DNA from: Druceiella hillmani
Taxonomy: Eukaryota > Arthropoda > Insecta > Lepidoptera > Hepialidae
DNA: 64,000 nucleotides
Direction of reading: 5' to 3'
NCBI GenBank assembly: GCA_039881145.1
Contig: JAYKKI010000006.1
Location: 14,763,001 to 14,827,000, forward strand
The position numbers and the translations under genes are program-made. Numbering within the stretch: position 1 is the stretch's first letter; each line of letters begins with the position of its first letter. Positions 23,770 through 35,725 of the stretch are shown here, one piece after another. Below the pieces are notes generated by a model that saw only the letters and a list, made by a program, of their open reading frames with translations, made no database searches and was not told where the DNA came from.

Positions 23770-25900
23770 AATTTATGATTTCCAATAAAATATTTAACAA
23801 TATCCTTGGACAGAATTTAAGTAAATGATTCTAAATATTGTAAAAAAACTTATAAAATTAGCATCTCATGCCAATAAAAGCACGGTTGATAGAAAACGAA
23901 CGACAAAGTTATATATTTGAAAAGTACCTACACATAAAATACTGTAGAGGGTATTCAATCACATAGTAATTTTGTTGCCATATTAAAATAACATATTGAA
24001 GTAACTATATAATATAAGGTCCATCAAAAATACCTGCTTCTATTTTCTTTTATTTAAACCAAGAAATCTTCTTGACGATTAAGCCAAATAATACTTTGAC
24101 AAACAGACGATCTAATGCTTTTATGAATCGTTTGATTAGTCTCAATTGTAATTGTAATGATAGTAGTTTTATTTTATCCTTTAAACCAGTTGAAAGTTTA
24201 TAATGTTATACCACCTGTTACAGCACTACTCGCGAAGACTAACAATTTTTCACCAATACTTATATTTGTTGATTCTGCTGTCAGAAAAATAAAAAAAATG
24301 AGGATTTACGTTATCCTACTCTGTCAACAATGATACATTCAACAATTTATAATTTAATAATCACAAAATGCGAACATATTAATGCCTTCCGAGTATGCTA
24401 AAGATCTGTTAGGTGGAAATAGGTCAGAGTGTATATATACGTAAAAATTACATATGTCACATACTAACAGGAATTTAATGACACAATTACATTTTTCTAG
24501 TAATAAAACATTTTTTGTCGATTTGTGTTATTGCTTTAGGCAAAGTAAAATACGTTTTAATTTTTTTCACAAAGCGAATTTGCAATTAAAAAAGTTACTA
24601 ACAGTAATGAAAAAAATAATTAGTATTTTTTTCTCCCAAAAAATTTTAATAGTACCATTGAATACATATTGGGATAAAATAACTGAATATATGAATCCAA
24701 TTGATATAAATGTTATCTCTAATATACATATTTTTGTAACGTTTTTCCTGAAAAATATCTGATAACTATAAAAGTCATAAATATTATGACTCATAGTGAA
24801 ACCTCGCTAGAGTGTAGAGCTTGCACAATAATTAATGAAAATATGACTCCAGCAAAAATGTTCAATATTGGTAAAATTTTCATTGCTGTATTACCCGTAA
24901 AATATTAAGCAACTGTTAAATTCATAATTACTCCATTTAGTTCAAGATAGTTACAACAGGTAATATTTGCAGATAAGCTTTAAACATCTTTTGATGTATT
25001 GAAAATATTAACAATTTTCGCTTTATATACATAAATGTCTAACATTTTGCACTACGGTTTTACAAAAAACGAATGAAGCAATTTCTTTATGATACAATAT
25101 AAATAAGATTAGACAAGTAATAAAGAAAACCAGTAATTACAATCTTTTACTTTATGACTTTCCTAAAAATAAATGAAAAAAATATATTTTTTAGAAGAAA
25201 TATACTGAAGAAATAAGCAAAATACTTCTAATCTCCATTATTTTATAATTAGACTTTAGTTTAGTTCTACACAATATAATTTGAAGAATTTTCCAACTAC
25301 AAAAAATCACAGATAACAAATATATTAATATTGTTAACACATGCATCGAAATTAATTATAAAGCACATAAAATCACTTATTATTTAAATTTTTGATAATA
25401 GCATCAATAATTGTGGGGTATATATGCAAAAGTGCTTCAATCCAAATTCTTAAATTTTTCAGAATCCGCCATAAACCATTTTATTATACATAACTTAAGC
25501 TACATCCCTTTATTAAATTACGTGTTATGACAAATTAATATTAAATTAATGTTAATTCTTAATTAGCTATAAAAAAACATTGAAATCTGGATAGAGGCCA
25601 TTCTGCATTTAATTAGTCGATAGAGGCGGTTTTGGGTCTGCCACTATAGGATAGATCCGGTTTTGCATCTCTATCGTATGATTTTATATAATCGAGTTAT
25701 CGATTTAGCTTTATATTGCAATTTCTCATAATATTGACTTTTATGATGCAAATCAAGGGTGAGTTTGTTTTGGTTACTGCACTGAATGACATTTTTGAAA
25801 TTTGAAAATTTACTGATTTTTTTGGTTACTAAAAAAAACTATTAATGGAGCAAAACTTATTAAATGAAAATTATACAGAAACTCCAACTTCTTCTAAGAT
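23770..25900. other. Very AT-rich stretch, nothing recognised
   Basis: Open frames at 24454-24762 and 24567-24794 overlap on opposite strands in very AT-rich DNA and show no motif. A short partial repeat of GATAGAGGC type lies at 25590-25640. Confidence 0.4.
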
Positions 25901-25909
25901 TTCATTTTT

Positions 25910-26002
25910 GAAGATGTTGTAATGCAACGAAACCTAGGTTGTGGTAAAGAACTTAAAGAAAGTGGAAATAATACTACATCACGTAGTTCCATTTAATTGT
26001 GG
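25910..26002 (+). repeat. Solo arm of the foldback repeat family (copy 3)
   Basis: It runs from TGAAGATGTTGTAATGCAAC through CCTAGGTTGTGGTAAAGAAC to CCATTTAATTGTG. It has the same orientation as the solo arms at 2.7 and 38.4 kb, with a few substitutions. Confidence 0.8.
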
Positions 26003-26009
26003 GATGATA

Positions 26010-26900
26010 TCCTCAATTTCATCGAAATTTTCAGAAGAACCATAAACACCTTATGGATGATTTATTTCTTCTGGTATAACTTCAAATGAAGCTGATAGTC
26101 GATGTATATATGTATTTTCAGTAGAGTCATTGCTATTTTGAAACTCTCAGTTCCATTTACAGCCATTAATCATTATCGAGACACATCACTGACATCCCTC
26201 AGAGATAGAGGCACACGATACATATCGTTAAGGATTTGTTTATTATGTCCCATAAGATTCGCTAGATCCGAAATTTAATACTCTTATAATCCATGCGTAG
26301 TACTGTATACGGTTTCGAAGACCTTGATGAGTTTCTGAATATTTTGCACCACGCTTCGCTAAAATTTTCGGCATTAAAGCACAGGCTCTTAAATATTTTT
26401 TGAAAAATGAGTTCTTTGTTGATATTTCAAAAACGAATGGATCATTTTTCATTCGCCATCTATGTTCCTGTCTTTAAGAACAGTTTTAATATAGTCTATT
26501 AAGGCTATATCAACCAAAACTGAAACTGTTCTACCTTTTTTTCAGCGAATTTATATAGGCTGAAATACAACGTTCAGATATTTTTTTGTAAAAATCGGGA
26601 CGAACATGTTTATTGACAGATTCACTATTTTCAAAACCTTCATTTTCAAGATGTTCTATTTCACCAGCCAGTTTCCTATTAAACATTTTTATTATTTTAT
26701 ATTAAACATTTTTAATAATAGTATATAAATATAGTATATTTTTTATAGTGTTTTGATTTTGTTTACTAGTGTGAAAATTTTAACATGGCGTGGTATGAGC
26801 TATTATAGAATCGATCTGAAAGAGAAACTAACGTTGTCCTTTAATCTGCATGAGATTCGCGAACCGTTTTTTTAGCTGACCATACATAAAGGCAAAGCAC
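26010..26900. other. Minus-strand frames of unknown nature
   Basis: A frame at 26243-26452 and a shorter one starting at about 26689 (MFNRKLAGEIEHLENEGF...) lie on the same strand as, and just 3' of, the hAT remnant. They could be its decayed continuation or a separate element. I recognise no domain. Confidence 0.3.
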
Positions 26901-26904
26901 CTCA

Positions 26905-28482
26905 TGCAGTATACGACTCAAATCATGACAAGTGACTGCAGGCTGCAGCGACTACCGTAATCGGGAATCGTACACCGTCAGCGAGAAGTGTAATCAATTC
27001 ATCGATTATAGAGGATGACAAATATGATGAAGAACCTCTGCCTTTGTGTCCAAATCTCACCAAATGTTCAGCCATGAAAGGATTAAATTTATATATAAGC
27101 TCAATACAGCCAAGAAAACTTCCGTTTCGTGCAGATCCAATAATTTCATTTTGACCATGAAATGGAAGCCCACGAGAAGCTAAAAACTTAATTGTTTCTA
27201 TTACACGTAGTAATACATTTCGCCAATAAGTTATTTCTTCATTATATTGTTTGACTATTTGAGTATCCAATCGTTCTAAAAGTTTTCCTCTACGTACATA
27301 TTTCCCCAAACATTTATCATGATCCGGAGAATTGTCGTGATCAGGTATTAAGTTACAATTTTTCCAGTCATTAAATCCACTTTAGGCAAATACGGATGTT
27401 CCTCCATATAATTTGCAAGGACCACAAAACACATGACCAGTGGATTCTGAGTACACTAATTTCGCCATTAATAAGCTTTTTCTCGAACATATTTTTCGAA
27501 AGAAAACTTTTTTGATTTTTGTACTGCCCTTCTGATCTGGAAAAATGTAATTCATTTTGTTGCAGTCCTTTTTTACAATATAATCTCGAAATTCATCGTT
27601 TACTTCCCACAGTGCAGGGTCACTCCATGGAATAGACGGCTTTTCTTCTATTAAAATTTCGTCTTCATCGTAGACGGTCGTCGTCGTCGCTACTGTAGGG
27701 CTAGTGTTGAACGGAGAAACGTAAGAACAGTCCGCGGTAGAGAGACCAGGGTAAGAAATCGATGGCGATAGAGCAGCATTTGTCACCGTTTCGTTCCTTT
27801 CTGCAGAGCTCGTAAAAATTTTTTGTATTTTACGAGTATGTTTCAAAATGTTTTCTATCTTCGTCTCCTTTTCTTTTGCTTTTTTTTGTATTCTGCTCCC
27901 CTTGGCTTTTTTTACTATCGAACTACTCTCATTACCACTCATAGTCTTAATAAAACACGGAAACACTAAGTAAAGGACAATAAATATCAATCACCAAAAA
28001 CGAATATGCGCGAGCGCATGATATGACGGACGAACGATGTTTAACGAAAGAGATAAAAAGCAAAACAAAGTATTAAAGCGCGGGGAATCCCTGCGCGATA
28101 AAGTATACTAACCACGTCCACAGGCTAAGAAGAGTACCTAACGGGGACGCACGTGGTGGTAGCGTTGATGTGTGTCATCGCGCGCTGCGCTGTTGTCAGC
28201 TCGCTCGCTCGACCACCGACCGATCCGAGTGACAAGTCAAAGTATTTGTTTTACGCGCGCATTTTAAAATCACATAATTTATTTTTTTAATCAGGGGCTC
28301 CCAAACTTATTCAGTTCACAGCGCATTTAGTTTTAGTGTTTTGTCTCGGCCTAGTTAAAAATATGTAGGGTACATGCAATGATGCTAGATCAATAGTGCA
28401 TGCGAAGACATTTCAGCGCGCCCCCCGTAATCCTCGCGCACTAGGCTACAGCCTAATTAGCCTAAGGGTTAATCAGGCCCTG
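26905..28482 (-). pseudogene. hAT transposon (TTF zinc finger, ZMYM1-like), 5' part
   Basis: The coding part starts at a plausible ATG at 27942 (MSGNESSS), beginning with a Lys/Glu-rich linker. It reaches a TTF-type zinc-finger region with SDPALWEVNDEFRDYIV (about 27630-27580) and SESTGHVFCGPCKLYGG (27450-27400). One in-frame TAA at about 27380 separates this from the same-frame continuation DWKNCNLIPDHDN and then KLLERLDTQIVKQYNEEI and ASRGLPFHGQNE (27280-27120), typical of this hAT group. It is lost after about 26923. The 5' end of the element is probably 28482: read on the minus strand it begins CAGGGCCTGATTAACCCTTA, a hAT-type terminal repeat. I could not find the 3' end, and the catalytic and dimerisation parts are missing. 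Confidence 0.8.
28293..28325 (+). other. hAT-type terminal motif, opposite orientation
   Basis: CAGGGGCTCCCAAACTTATT is a typical hAT left end (CAGGGG..CCCAAACT). It lies inside the 5' region of the 26.9-28.5 kb element but reads the other way, so it is likely the end of a different, nested element. A matching right end was not identified. Confidence 0.4.
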
Positions 28483-28489
28483 AGACTGA

Positions 28490-28775
28490 CTGATTATACA
28501 ATACTGGAATATATTTTTTCTGAGGTACTACGGATTTTTCAGTATTTTCTATTTAATTTGGTTTTGTTTTAAGGTCTTATTACAGTTATTGGAAAATCGT
28601 CGTTGTGTAATAAAAGAAAGACCTCGGCTTATTTTTTCTTTTTTCGTCTTGTTTCTTTATACACTCACAGTGATCCATTTACAAGTAAATCTTTTTATTA
28701 AGGATCCCATTGTTGATGCTACTAAAGGTATTCCAAAATTTTGGATTCTCAGATCAAACTTAGCTCAGTCTTATA
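28490..28775. other. Short stretch, nothing recognised
   Basis: One plus-strand frame (28589-28792) of 67 residues has no known motif. Confidence 0.3.
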
Positions 28776-28780
28776 CAGAT

Positions 28781-29430
28781 TTAATACTTTGATGAATAAA
28801 TCATAATTTTCAGATGAAACACGACCAAAAATTCCACATATTTCCAACTTCTTTTAAACATAGCATTTTTGAGTCTACTATGATACCTCAAGTTAACCAG
28901 AATCATATCATGTTGCCAGTTTTCGATATGTTTTTTGCATATTTTATTTCCCATGTGAATTGATAAGGTGAGCATTTTCAACATCGTTCTTTCCGGGAGA
29001 ATCCATTTTCGTATTTTTGCGGATGCCTTAGGATCAGCATACCCCTCTACAGAACGACCCAAAATACTTATTTTACGACCAGTTTTTATATGATAAAGAT
29101 TACATTTTATGTAGTAAAAGCGGAGGGTCTTTTTGACAAAACATCTTTACAAGTGGGACAAGCCATATAACTTTTAACCGTGTTCCCACGTTTAAATTAT
29201 TGTTATTGGAATGTTCATTAAAACTCGAGTATTATAATTATCATTTGTGTTGTGTATAAAATTGGCATTTTTTCGAATTTGAAATATTAAATTTCGTCTT
29301 TTTTCCATTCTTTTTGATAAATTAATAAATTCTTTTACTTTATCATCGTCCTTATGTTTTTGTCGTAAATATCTACACAATTTCGTCCGTAATCACTTGC
29401 AAAATACACAAAAGTATTTTTTTAAGTTTC
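28781..29430 (-). pseudogene. Zinc-finger mobile-element fragment, possibly Crypton-associated
   Basis: On the minus strand a C2H2-like finger reads CVFCK, one stop (TGA), then LRTKLCRYLRQKHKDDDKV (about 29410-29330). IFQIRKNANFIHNTND follows (29280-29240). After a frame change there is a second Cys/His segment around CPTCKDVLSK (about 29150), then KIRKWILPERTMLKML (29000-28960) and HIENWQHDMILVNLRYHSRL (28925-28865). The order finger, '(R/K)+.(G/N)(D/N)F..N', ILP..(M) and an RE/NLR..LL-type helix resembles a recurrent animal protein family that I associate with tyrosine-recombinase Cryptons. No recombinase catalytic region is present, so the family is tentative. Confidence 0.4.
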
Positions 29431-29466
29431 TTTTTCCATTTGTTTACGAAATGTGTATTTTTCATT

Positions 29467-29730
29467 CACGAATGTCCCACAGGCGGGAATGAATATGAAA
29501 CATATATTCTATTATTTACACTATTATTGAAAACGTTTGATTTCTGAAGACACTCATTGATATTCGGAGTCGTGTCCAGAGTGTAATATGAATCATAGTA
29601 ATTCACGAATGTCCCACAGGCGGGAATGAATATGAAACGTATATTCTATTATTTACACTATTATCGAAAACGTTTGATGTCTGATGAAACTCATCGATAT
29701 TCGGATTCCAGAGTGTAATGTGAATCTTTG
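29467..29730. repeat. 137 bp tandem duplication
   Basis: CACGAATGTCCCACAGGCGG occurs at 29467 and 29604, and the copies share text to CGAAAACGTTTGAT-like and CCAGAGTGTAAT. The minus-strand frame 29691-29969 runs out of the second copy and has no known motif. Confidence 0.9.
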
Positions 29731-29969
29731 CCCAGTCCGTTATCTCTACTTTCTCTTACTTCTCTACTTCCAACTTTCAATTCATTATTATTTTGAGAAA
29801 CTATTGCTTGAAAATCGTTTGTAGTTAAAGCATAACCATTGTAGCTATCAGATACATAATTAATTCTATTATTTTTAATTAATGAAATATCTTCACTCCC
29901 AAAATAACTTGTAATTTCTGTGTCGCATATATTTTGATAAGTAAACTCGTTGATATCGTTTTTGTACAA

Positions 29970-30606
29970 CCGTTAGAGTATACCTTGTATAACTCGTGCT
30001 CGTACTAACTAAATTTGCCACGAGCGCGATGGCGCTCGCGAAATCAGTTCCTGTTTAGCGCGCGGTAGGGGAGGTCGCTCGTACGCATCGCTTATTTTTT
30101 ATCTTTCTACGTGTTACATAAAGGTCAAATTATAATATTATTAGTAATTACAATATAAAAAGGATCCCGGAAAAGAAAATGTTTAACCCATAATGTCGGA
30201 ATACGAAAATAATTCGACTGAAAATGATTGTTTTTCAAGTTGTGAAGAAAGTGATTTAGCGTTGGCAAATTGGCGTAATGCAAATTTTGAGTGATAGTGA
30301 TAATAGTGACGATAACAATTATTTTGCTGATACGGAGGATGTATCGGACTGCGAAAATACGATGTGACCTTGATTTCAGTTTTTGTTATTATTTTTGTTC
30401 ACAATATATATTTCCATAATTTTCTTTGTATTTTATTATCCTTGTACAAGTTTTTATTAAGAAAACACCAAAAAAATTAGTAAAATTGGATAATTTTTGG
30501 AAGAGATAGAGTTTTTATTCGAGACAAGGGTAAATGACATCAAAAACAAAAGATTTCTTTGGCATTTTTAAGTATATATGAGTAAAAAACCGTGGCACTA
30601 AAACGG
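29970..30606 (+). mobile_element. piggyBac-derived MITE, near full length
   Basis: The right end reads CACTAAAACGG followed by TTAA (30607-30610), the piggyBac target. The left end is CCGTTAGAGTATACC at 29970, preceded by ACAA, perhaps a decayed TTAA. Inside, an ATG at 30193 opens MSEYENNSTENDCFSSCEES, an acidic Ser/Asp-rich start like piggyBac transposases. The copy has lost the next segment but keeps SDNSDDNNYFADTEDV-type text, then jumps directly to a short CENTM end and AT-rich 3' sequence. The catalytic DDD core is absent in this and every related copy in the window. Confidence 0.7.
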
Positions 30607-30610
30607 TTAA

Positions 30611-31110
30611 TATATACATATAGTATAGATGATTATTATTATTATGTCGTATGACCAGTAAAGTAATAAAAATTAAAGTTTTCCTCTAATAATAATTACA
30701 GAATAAAATTATTTCATATTTTGTTTGCATAATGAAAAAATATTCATCAATTTATTTCTTTATAATCATACTATTTTTTAAAATATATAAATTTTTTTTG
30801 ACAAAGAAAATTTTTATAAAACTTCTTTTTGACTTCGTATCTTCTTGATCGTTTGCAAAATTTTCTTTATTGTAACAAAAAAATTTAAAAAAACAGCAAC
30901 TTATTTTCATAAACAATATTTTAAATCTTTGTTACGTAAATATTTACGAAAAATATATTTTATCGTAAAAAAATTGTATTTCAATAAAATTGTCTGTAAC
31001 TAAGATTGTTGATATAAAAAGCACTTACCATAACATTGTATTAATGTTATGCCTCGTTTGAATTATCGGCGAGCAATACGCCGAATAAAGTGAAAACACG
31101 TTGTTTTATT
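30611..31110. other. AT-rich stretch, possibly decayed 5' LTR of the Copia element
   Basis: No coding. The part just before 31114 (GTGAAAACACGTTGTTTTAT) should be the 3' end of the left LTR, judging from the primer-binding site that follows. I could not match it to the right LTR start at 32555. Confidence 0.35.
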
Positions 31111-31113
31111 TCT

Positions 31114-32830
31114 GGTTATGAACCCAGTCCAATGTTGTTCAATATATATTCTTAAATTATCTATTTATTTGTCAATATTATCAGTTTGATGAACTATATA
31201 TTTGTATTTCGCGATTGGACAATTACAGTGGAATAATAAAACAGTGCGTGACTTTGTATAACTCGATTAAATCATGCCTAGTAGTAGCTCGAATTATTTA
31301 GTTAGTGTACTTAAGTTAAAAGGCCGTAATAACTACATTGACTGGTCCATGATGGATGATGGTCCATGATGGATGACCGGTTCGCAGCAGAGAATTTTCT
31401 AGTGTTGAAGGGTATGTTGAAATGTATAAAACCATAGAAGCTTCAGACGATGCGAAAACAACTTCCATGTACTGGAGTTTTTAATGCGCGTTCACATTAA
31501 AAACTCCAGTACATCGAAGGATTTGTGGGAAAAGTTGAGAGCGCTATTCGATACTTCAGGATTTACTAGAATAATTAGTCTACTGGGAAATCTTATATCT
31601 ATTCGTCTAGAAAACTGTACATCGATGACATTGTATGTAACTCAAATTATTGAAGGGGGTCAAAAGTTGGCAGGAACAGGCTTTGACATTAATGATGAGT
31701 GGATCGGATCTATCACGTTGATTGGATTATCTGAAAAATATATGCCCATGATAATCACCATCGAACATTCTATCATACGCGTAACGATCGAGGCCATTAT
31801 GTCAAAATTAATTGACATGGAATCTTAATGTAATGAAATGATATGACTAACGCATTAGCATGTTTCCGTTACCAACTTAAGAAATGAAATAAGGTTGTAC
31901 TAAGAAAAGACGGCGCGAGAACGAAAAAAAATCCCTGTCAATGTTAAAGATAAACAAGATATGGAGAAACTGGTCATTATCACAACCAGTGATAGATAGT
32001 GAGTGATATCAAGAAAACCTCTAAGAATATGGTTAAAAGTAAAAAGAAATCTACTATTTTGTTTAGTGCGGTGTTTTAACTTTTTCAAATCGGATTCCCC
32101 TGGTACTAATGGATGTCGATTAATAAATTGTTTCATACTCGTATTTCAAATGCGTCATAAGAAAAATAAAATAAGAACTGCGAGAAATAATACTGAAATA
32201 GAATTAAAAGACAGAACTAATGTTATGGAATAAAATGAATGTGATCAGGAAAGAAAACGTTTAAGAAGTTTTAGAATATCTCAATTAAAAAACTTGTAAT
32301 CTTGAAATAATTATTGTACTGAATTTTTATGAAAACCATTGTAAACATTGTAACTTGAAGTATTTTTTATTATACAATCATGGCGTAAAGTGTGAAAAGT
32401 AAGTATAATAGTTGTAAAGTAATTATGAAAAACTATTAAGCGATTACAAAGTGAAAAAAGGTTATAAGGTGAATTGAAATATAACCATATTATTATATTG
32501 TATATTGTTGCAAAATTAATTTACCAAATATAATTTTACTCTTGAGGAGGGGGGTGTAATGTACCAACCTCAAATACTTAACTATTAGTTATCTATTTCG
32601 AATGTTCTTGAATACAACAAACAAAACAACTGATTAACTCTATTAGTTTTCTATTTCGAATGTTCTCGAACGCAATGTACTTCATACAAACAAAACTATT
32701 CATTCGATAAGCTGTTGTTGTCCTAAATTTATTTATATCCTTAGCAACAAAACACTCATAACTTTTTACTTATATTGTCACTTAGAATATAAAGTCATCC
32801 AGAAGGCGCACATGCATAAATCTCTTTGCG
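31114..32830 (+). mobile_element. Copia-type LTR retrotransposon, internally deleted
   Basis: GGTTATGAACCCAGTCC at 31114 fits a Copia primer-binding site (initiator tRNA-Met internal type). Gag starts at ATG 31274 with a VLKLKGRNNYIDWS motif, is broken by a 17 bp duplication at about 31342-31375, and resumes in the original frame at 31484-31828. That part matches the UBN2/Copia gag domain: TSKDLWEKLRALFD, ISIRLENCTSM and INDEWIGSITLIGLSEKYMP. Most of pol is missing. A polypurine tract GAGGAGGGGGG at about 32544-32554 abuts TGTAATGTACC, the start of the 3' LTR (32555). I could not see where the 3' LTR ends, and no matching 5' LTR start was found. Confidence 0.75.
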
Positions 32831-32839
32831 GTCGCGGTG

Positions 32840-34280
32840 AAGCCAAAAATCGGTGGAGGGGGCACCGCACTCCGCCTACTAGCGCCCCACCCTACACGCA
32901 CGGTGTTACCAGCAGAATAAATTTACCCACCAACTTCAACATCGGAAATCGACGCATATAAATATATTTGCTTGCGGCAGTACGATTCACATTTGCATCA
33001 ATTTATATGGTCATGGCTTGGCTTATGTGAAGTATTATTAAGGCCGCCATGTTAAATTTAAAAAATGTTTATTCTGACCACAACCAAAGGCCAAAGTATT
33101 TAGATTAAAATTATTTAAAAACTTTATGTCACATTTTACCATTTTATTCATCACTTAATACGTTTAATACAAAAAGAAAACAATTATCTTAGTGTCTTAA
33201 AGTAAAAAGAGATGTGAAGAAGCCCGTAATAAAAGTTTGAAAATATTCGATCTCACACTAAAGAAATTCAAAATACGACGAAACAATTATTTATATTTAT
33301 TAGCATTCAATGTCGTGATAACATTTCTTCATATTTTAAACAATATCGGTTCGCATTTTTCAAGAAATTAAAGAAGTCGGCGGAAATGAATGAATGTGAC
33401 TTGTGTTTCTTGCCGTAATCCTACACATGATTATATACGCAATACGTAAAATATTCTAAAATTGAATATGATAACGGAAATTCAAACATGAATACACCAA
33501 ATTCTCCGACGACATTTTCCAAATTCCGATTTTTTTACAAATAAAATTTTACATTTTTCAGTATCGAGCAATTAAGATGTTTTAATTTGGGTAAAGAATT
33601 TTTTAAGAGGTGATACTAATAAAAATGGCGCGCTTCTGTTAATAATAATCTAGTTCGGTATTTTGAAATTGCATAGTTAATTGAAAATGAAATTAAGTAA
33701 TAGTTTTACGTATGAAAAGTATCCCCATTTGTTTCTTTTGCAGTCCAGTTATATTTTTGCAGGTGCGAATAGCAAAAGCCGGCATTTTAAGCTATATTGT
33801 CACGCAACCTTTCAGAGCTGTGTCTTAAATTGCACTGACAGCCGCGTATTAATACTACGCACTTTATGCGTAGTTTTTTGGACAAACTATCGCGCCTATT
33901 CTCGCCTTCTGGAGTACTCATTATTCTAAGTATTGTCAATAACAAATATTCGATTCTCATCTTCTATGTGATAAGACACAATATATAAACTGGACAACAG
34001 CTCATCAAAGGGATCATTCCATCCTCTCATTCATTCCTGTTACGTTCTGCTCACGACAGCAGCAACGACCTAGTTTTGTATTATAGTCATTTACATTTGT
34101 CTGTCAATATTAAGTATTATTGTCAATATTATATTCGATAATAGGGTATTTGACTATATTTTTTTTTACTAATAAAATATAATAAGGAATAACATTAAAA
34201 ATGGTTAAAATAAGTACATCGTACCTAGGACTTTTCATAACAAAATTATAAAGACTTAAAAACTGACAAAGTACGATTAG
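32840..34280. other. Stretch without a recognisable gene
   Basis: A GC-rich patch (GCGGTCGCGG, GTGGAGGGGGCACCGC) lies at 32830-32920. The remainder is AT-rich. The frame at 33681-33929 has no motif. The part nearest 34280 may be LTR sequence of the Gypsy element to the right. Confidence 0.35.
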
Positions 34281-34289
34281 CGCGAAAAC

Positions 34290-35390
34290 GCCCCCTACAA
34301 AACACAACTGGCTTATGACGTCACTAGCCAGTTATTTAGCATTCATTGTAAGGAAGTTTATTAAATATTTCTAGTATCTCATTACATATTGCGTTTAAGT
34401 TATATATTGCATATTATAATTTTCTTATTTTTTTGTGTGTGGAAACTAAATTCATAACAACTTTTTCAATTTAATGAAGAAAAATTATCCTAAAACAAAT
34501 ACTGGTTTTAGTCTGTTTGTACGTACTTTTTTGTTGTCTACTTTAATTATAGCATTTACGTTTGAAGTAATATCCTTTATTATGTATGAGCCAAAATAAT
34601 TGGGTGTTAGTTTTTTAATTTGTTTATTTTATTTGTTCGTTATGTAGAAATACTTTATTTTATAGTTATACGGTTTTATTTTTCTCTCATAAAATACTTT
34701 ATTCTTATTTTTCGATCCTAATAAATTATTTTTAGCTATTTTAGGTTTCTTTTTAAGTTGTAAAGTTATTTATCTTAAATAGTCATCGTATGTGTACTTA
34801 AACTCAGAGTTGGATGTTACTAAAGTCTCTAGTTTGCAACCAAATAATTGTTCATGGGGTGAAAATTTAGTAAATGAATGTAAGCTTGTATTGTACGAAA
34901 CAGAACGAAATCAATTCATAGATCTCAATTAGTTTGATCTTGATTCATATAATGTTTTAGTCAGCCAAGGTAGCTTGACTTCTTTCAAGAGCGCCGTTCG
35001 ACTGTGGATGATAAGCACTACGATTAATTTGCTTTATTTTGAATAGTTTCGAAATTTGGTTTAGAAGATCTGAGGTGAAATCCTTTTCTTGATCTGTTAA
35101 AATACTATTAGATATTCCAAATTTACAAATAAAATCTTTAACGAATTTGGATGCTATTGTTTCAGCGGTATGACGGGAATACGGGGAGCGGTATGGCGGT
35201 CTTGTAATGTCAGTTTATACTTATTACCATTCCCTGTTAATGTAAGATCTCCCACTATGTATAAGCTAATTTTTTCAAAGGCTTTATTTGAAATTGTACT
35301 TATTTCCATCGGTTTACGGTTTTTCTTTCGTACTAATTTATTTTTTTGGCACGAGGTGCAGTTTTTTATAAAATAGTGTATATCTTTTTT
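34290..35390 (-). pseudogene. Gypsy-type LTR retrotransposon: integrase and pol C-terminus
   Basis: On the minus strand, in shifting frames: a zinc-binding tail KNCTSCQKNK (about 35360), IVGDLTLTGNGNKYKL (about 35250-35200, with the first catalytic Asp region), then KFGISNSILTDQEKDF (second Asp, about 35110-35070) and SAYHPQSNGALERS (with the catalytic Glu, about 35010-34975). The C-terminal part includes HEQLFGCKLETLV and KYTYDDYLR (about 34850-34780), and ends with a DNKKVRTNRLKPVFVLG stretch and a stop near 34490. A polypurine-like GTAGGGGGCG (minus strand) at about 34288-34297 fits a 3' LTR boundary. Several frameshifts and stops make it non-functional. Its gag counterpart lies at 38.6-39.3 kb on the same strand. 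Confidence 0.8.
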
Positions 35391-35414
35391 ATATTATTCC
35401 ATTTATAACGTTGT

Positions 35415-35682
35415 TTAACAGTTTTAGTGCCATGGTTTTTTACTCATATATTCCAAAGACATCTTTTGTTTTTGATGTCATTTACAATAGTCTCGAAAAA
35501 ACTGTATCTCCTCCAAAAATTATCCAATTTTAATCATTTTTTCGGTGTTTTCTTAATAAAAACTTGTACAAGGATAATAAAATACAAAGAAAATTATGAA
35601 AATATATATATTGTGAACAAAAATTATAACAAAAACTGAAATCAAGGTCACATCGTATTTTTGCAGTCCGGTACATATCTTT
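35415..35682 (-). mobile_element. piggyBac MITE, right half only
   Basis: It begins with TTAA (35415-35418) and CAGTTTTAGTGCCATGG, the counterpart of the 30.6 kb right end. It runs through the shared 3' text (AAACTTGTACAAGGATAATA, CAAGGTCACATCGTATTTTT) and stops at CAGTCCGGTACAT, the point where the other copies join their left half. Confidence 0.8.
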
Positions 35683-35725
35683 CTTTTACAAGCAACCATC
35701 ATAATATGTAGTTTGAAACTAAAAA

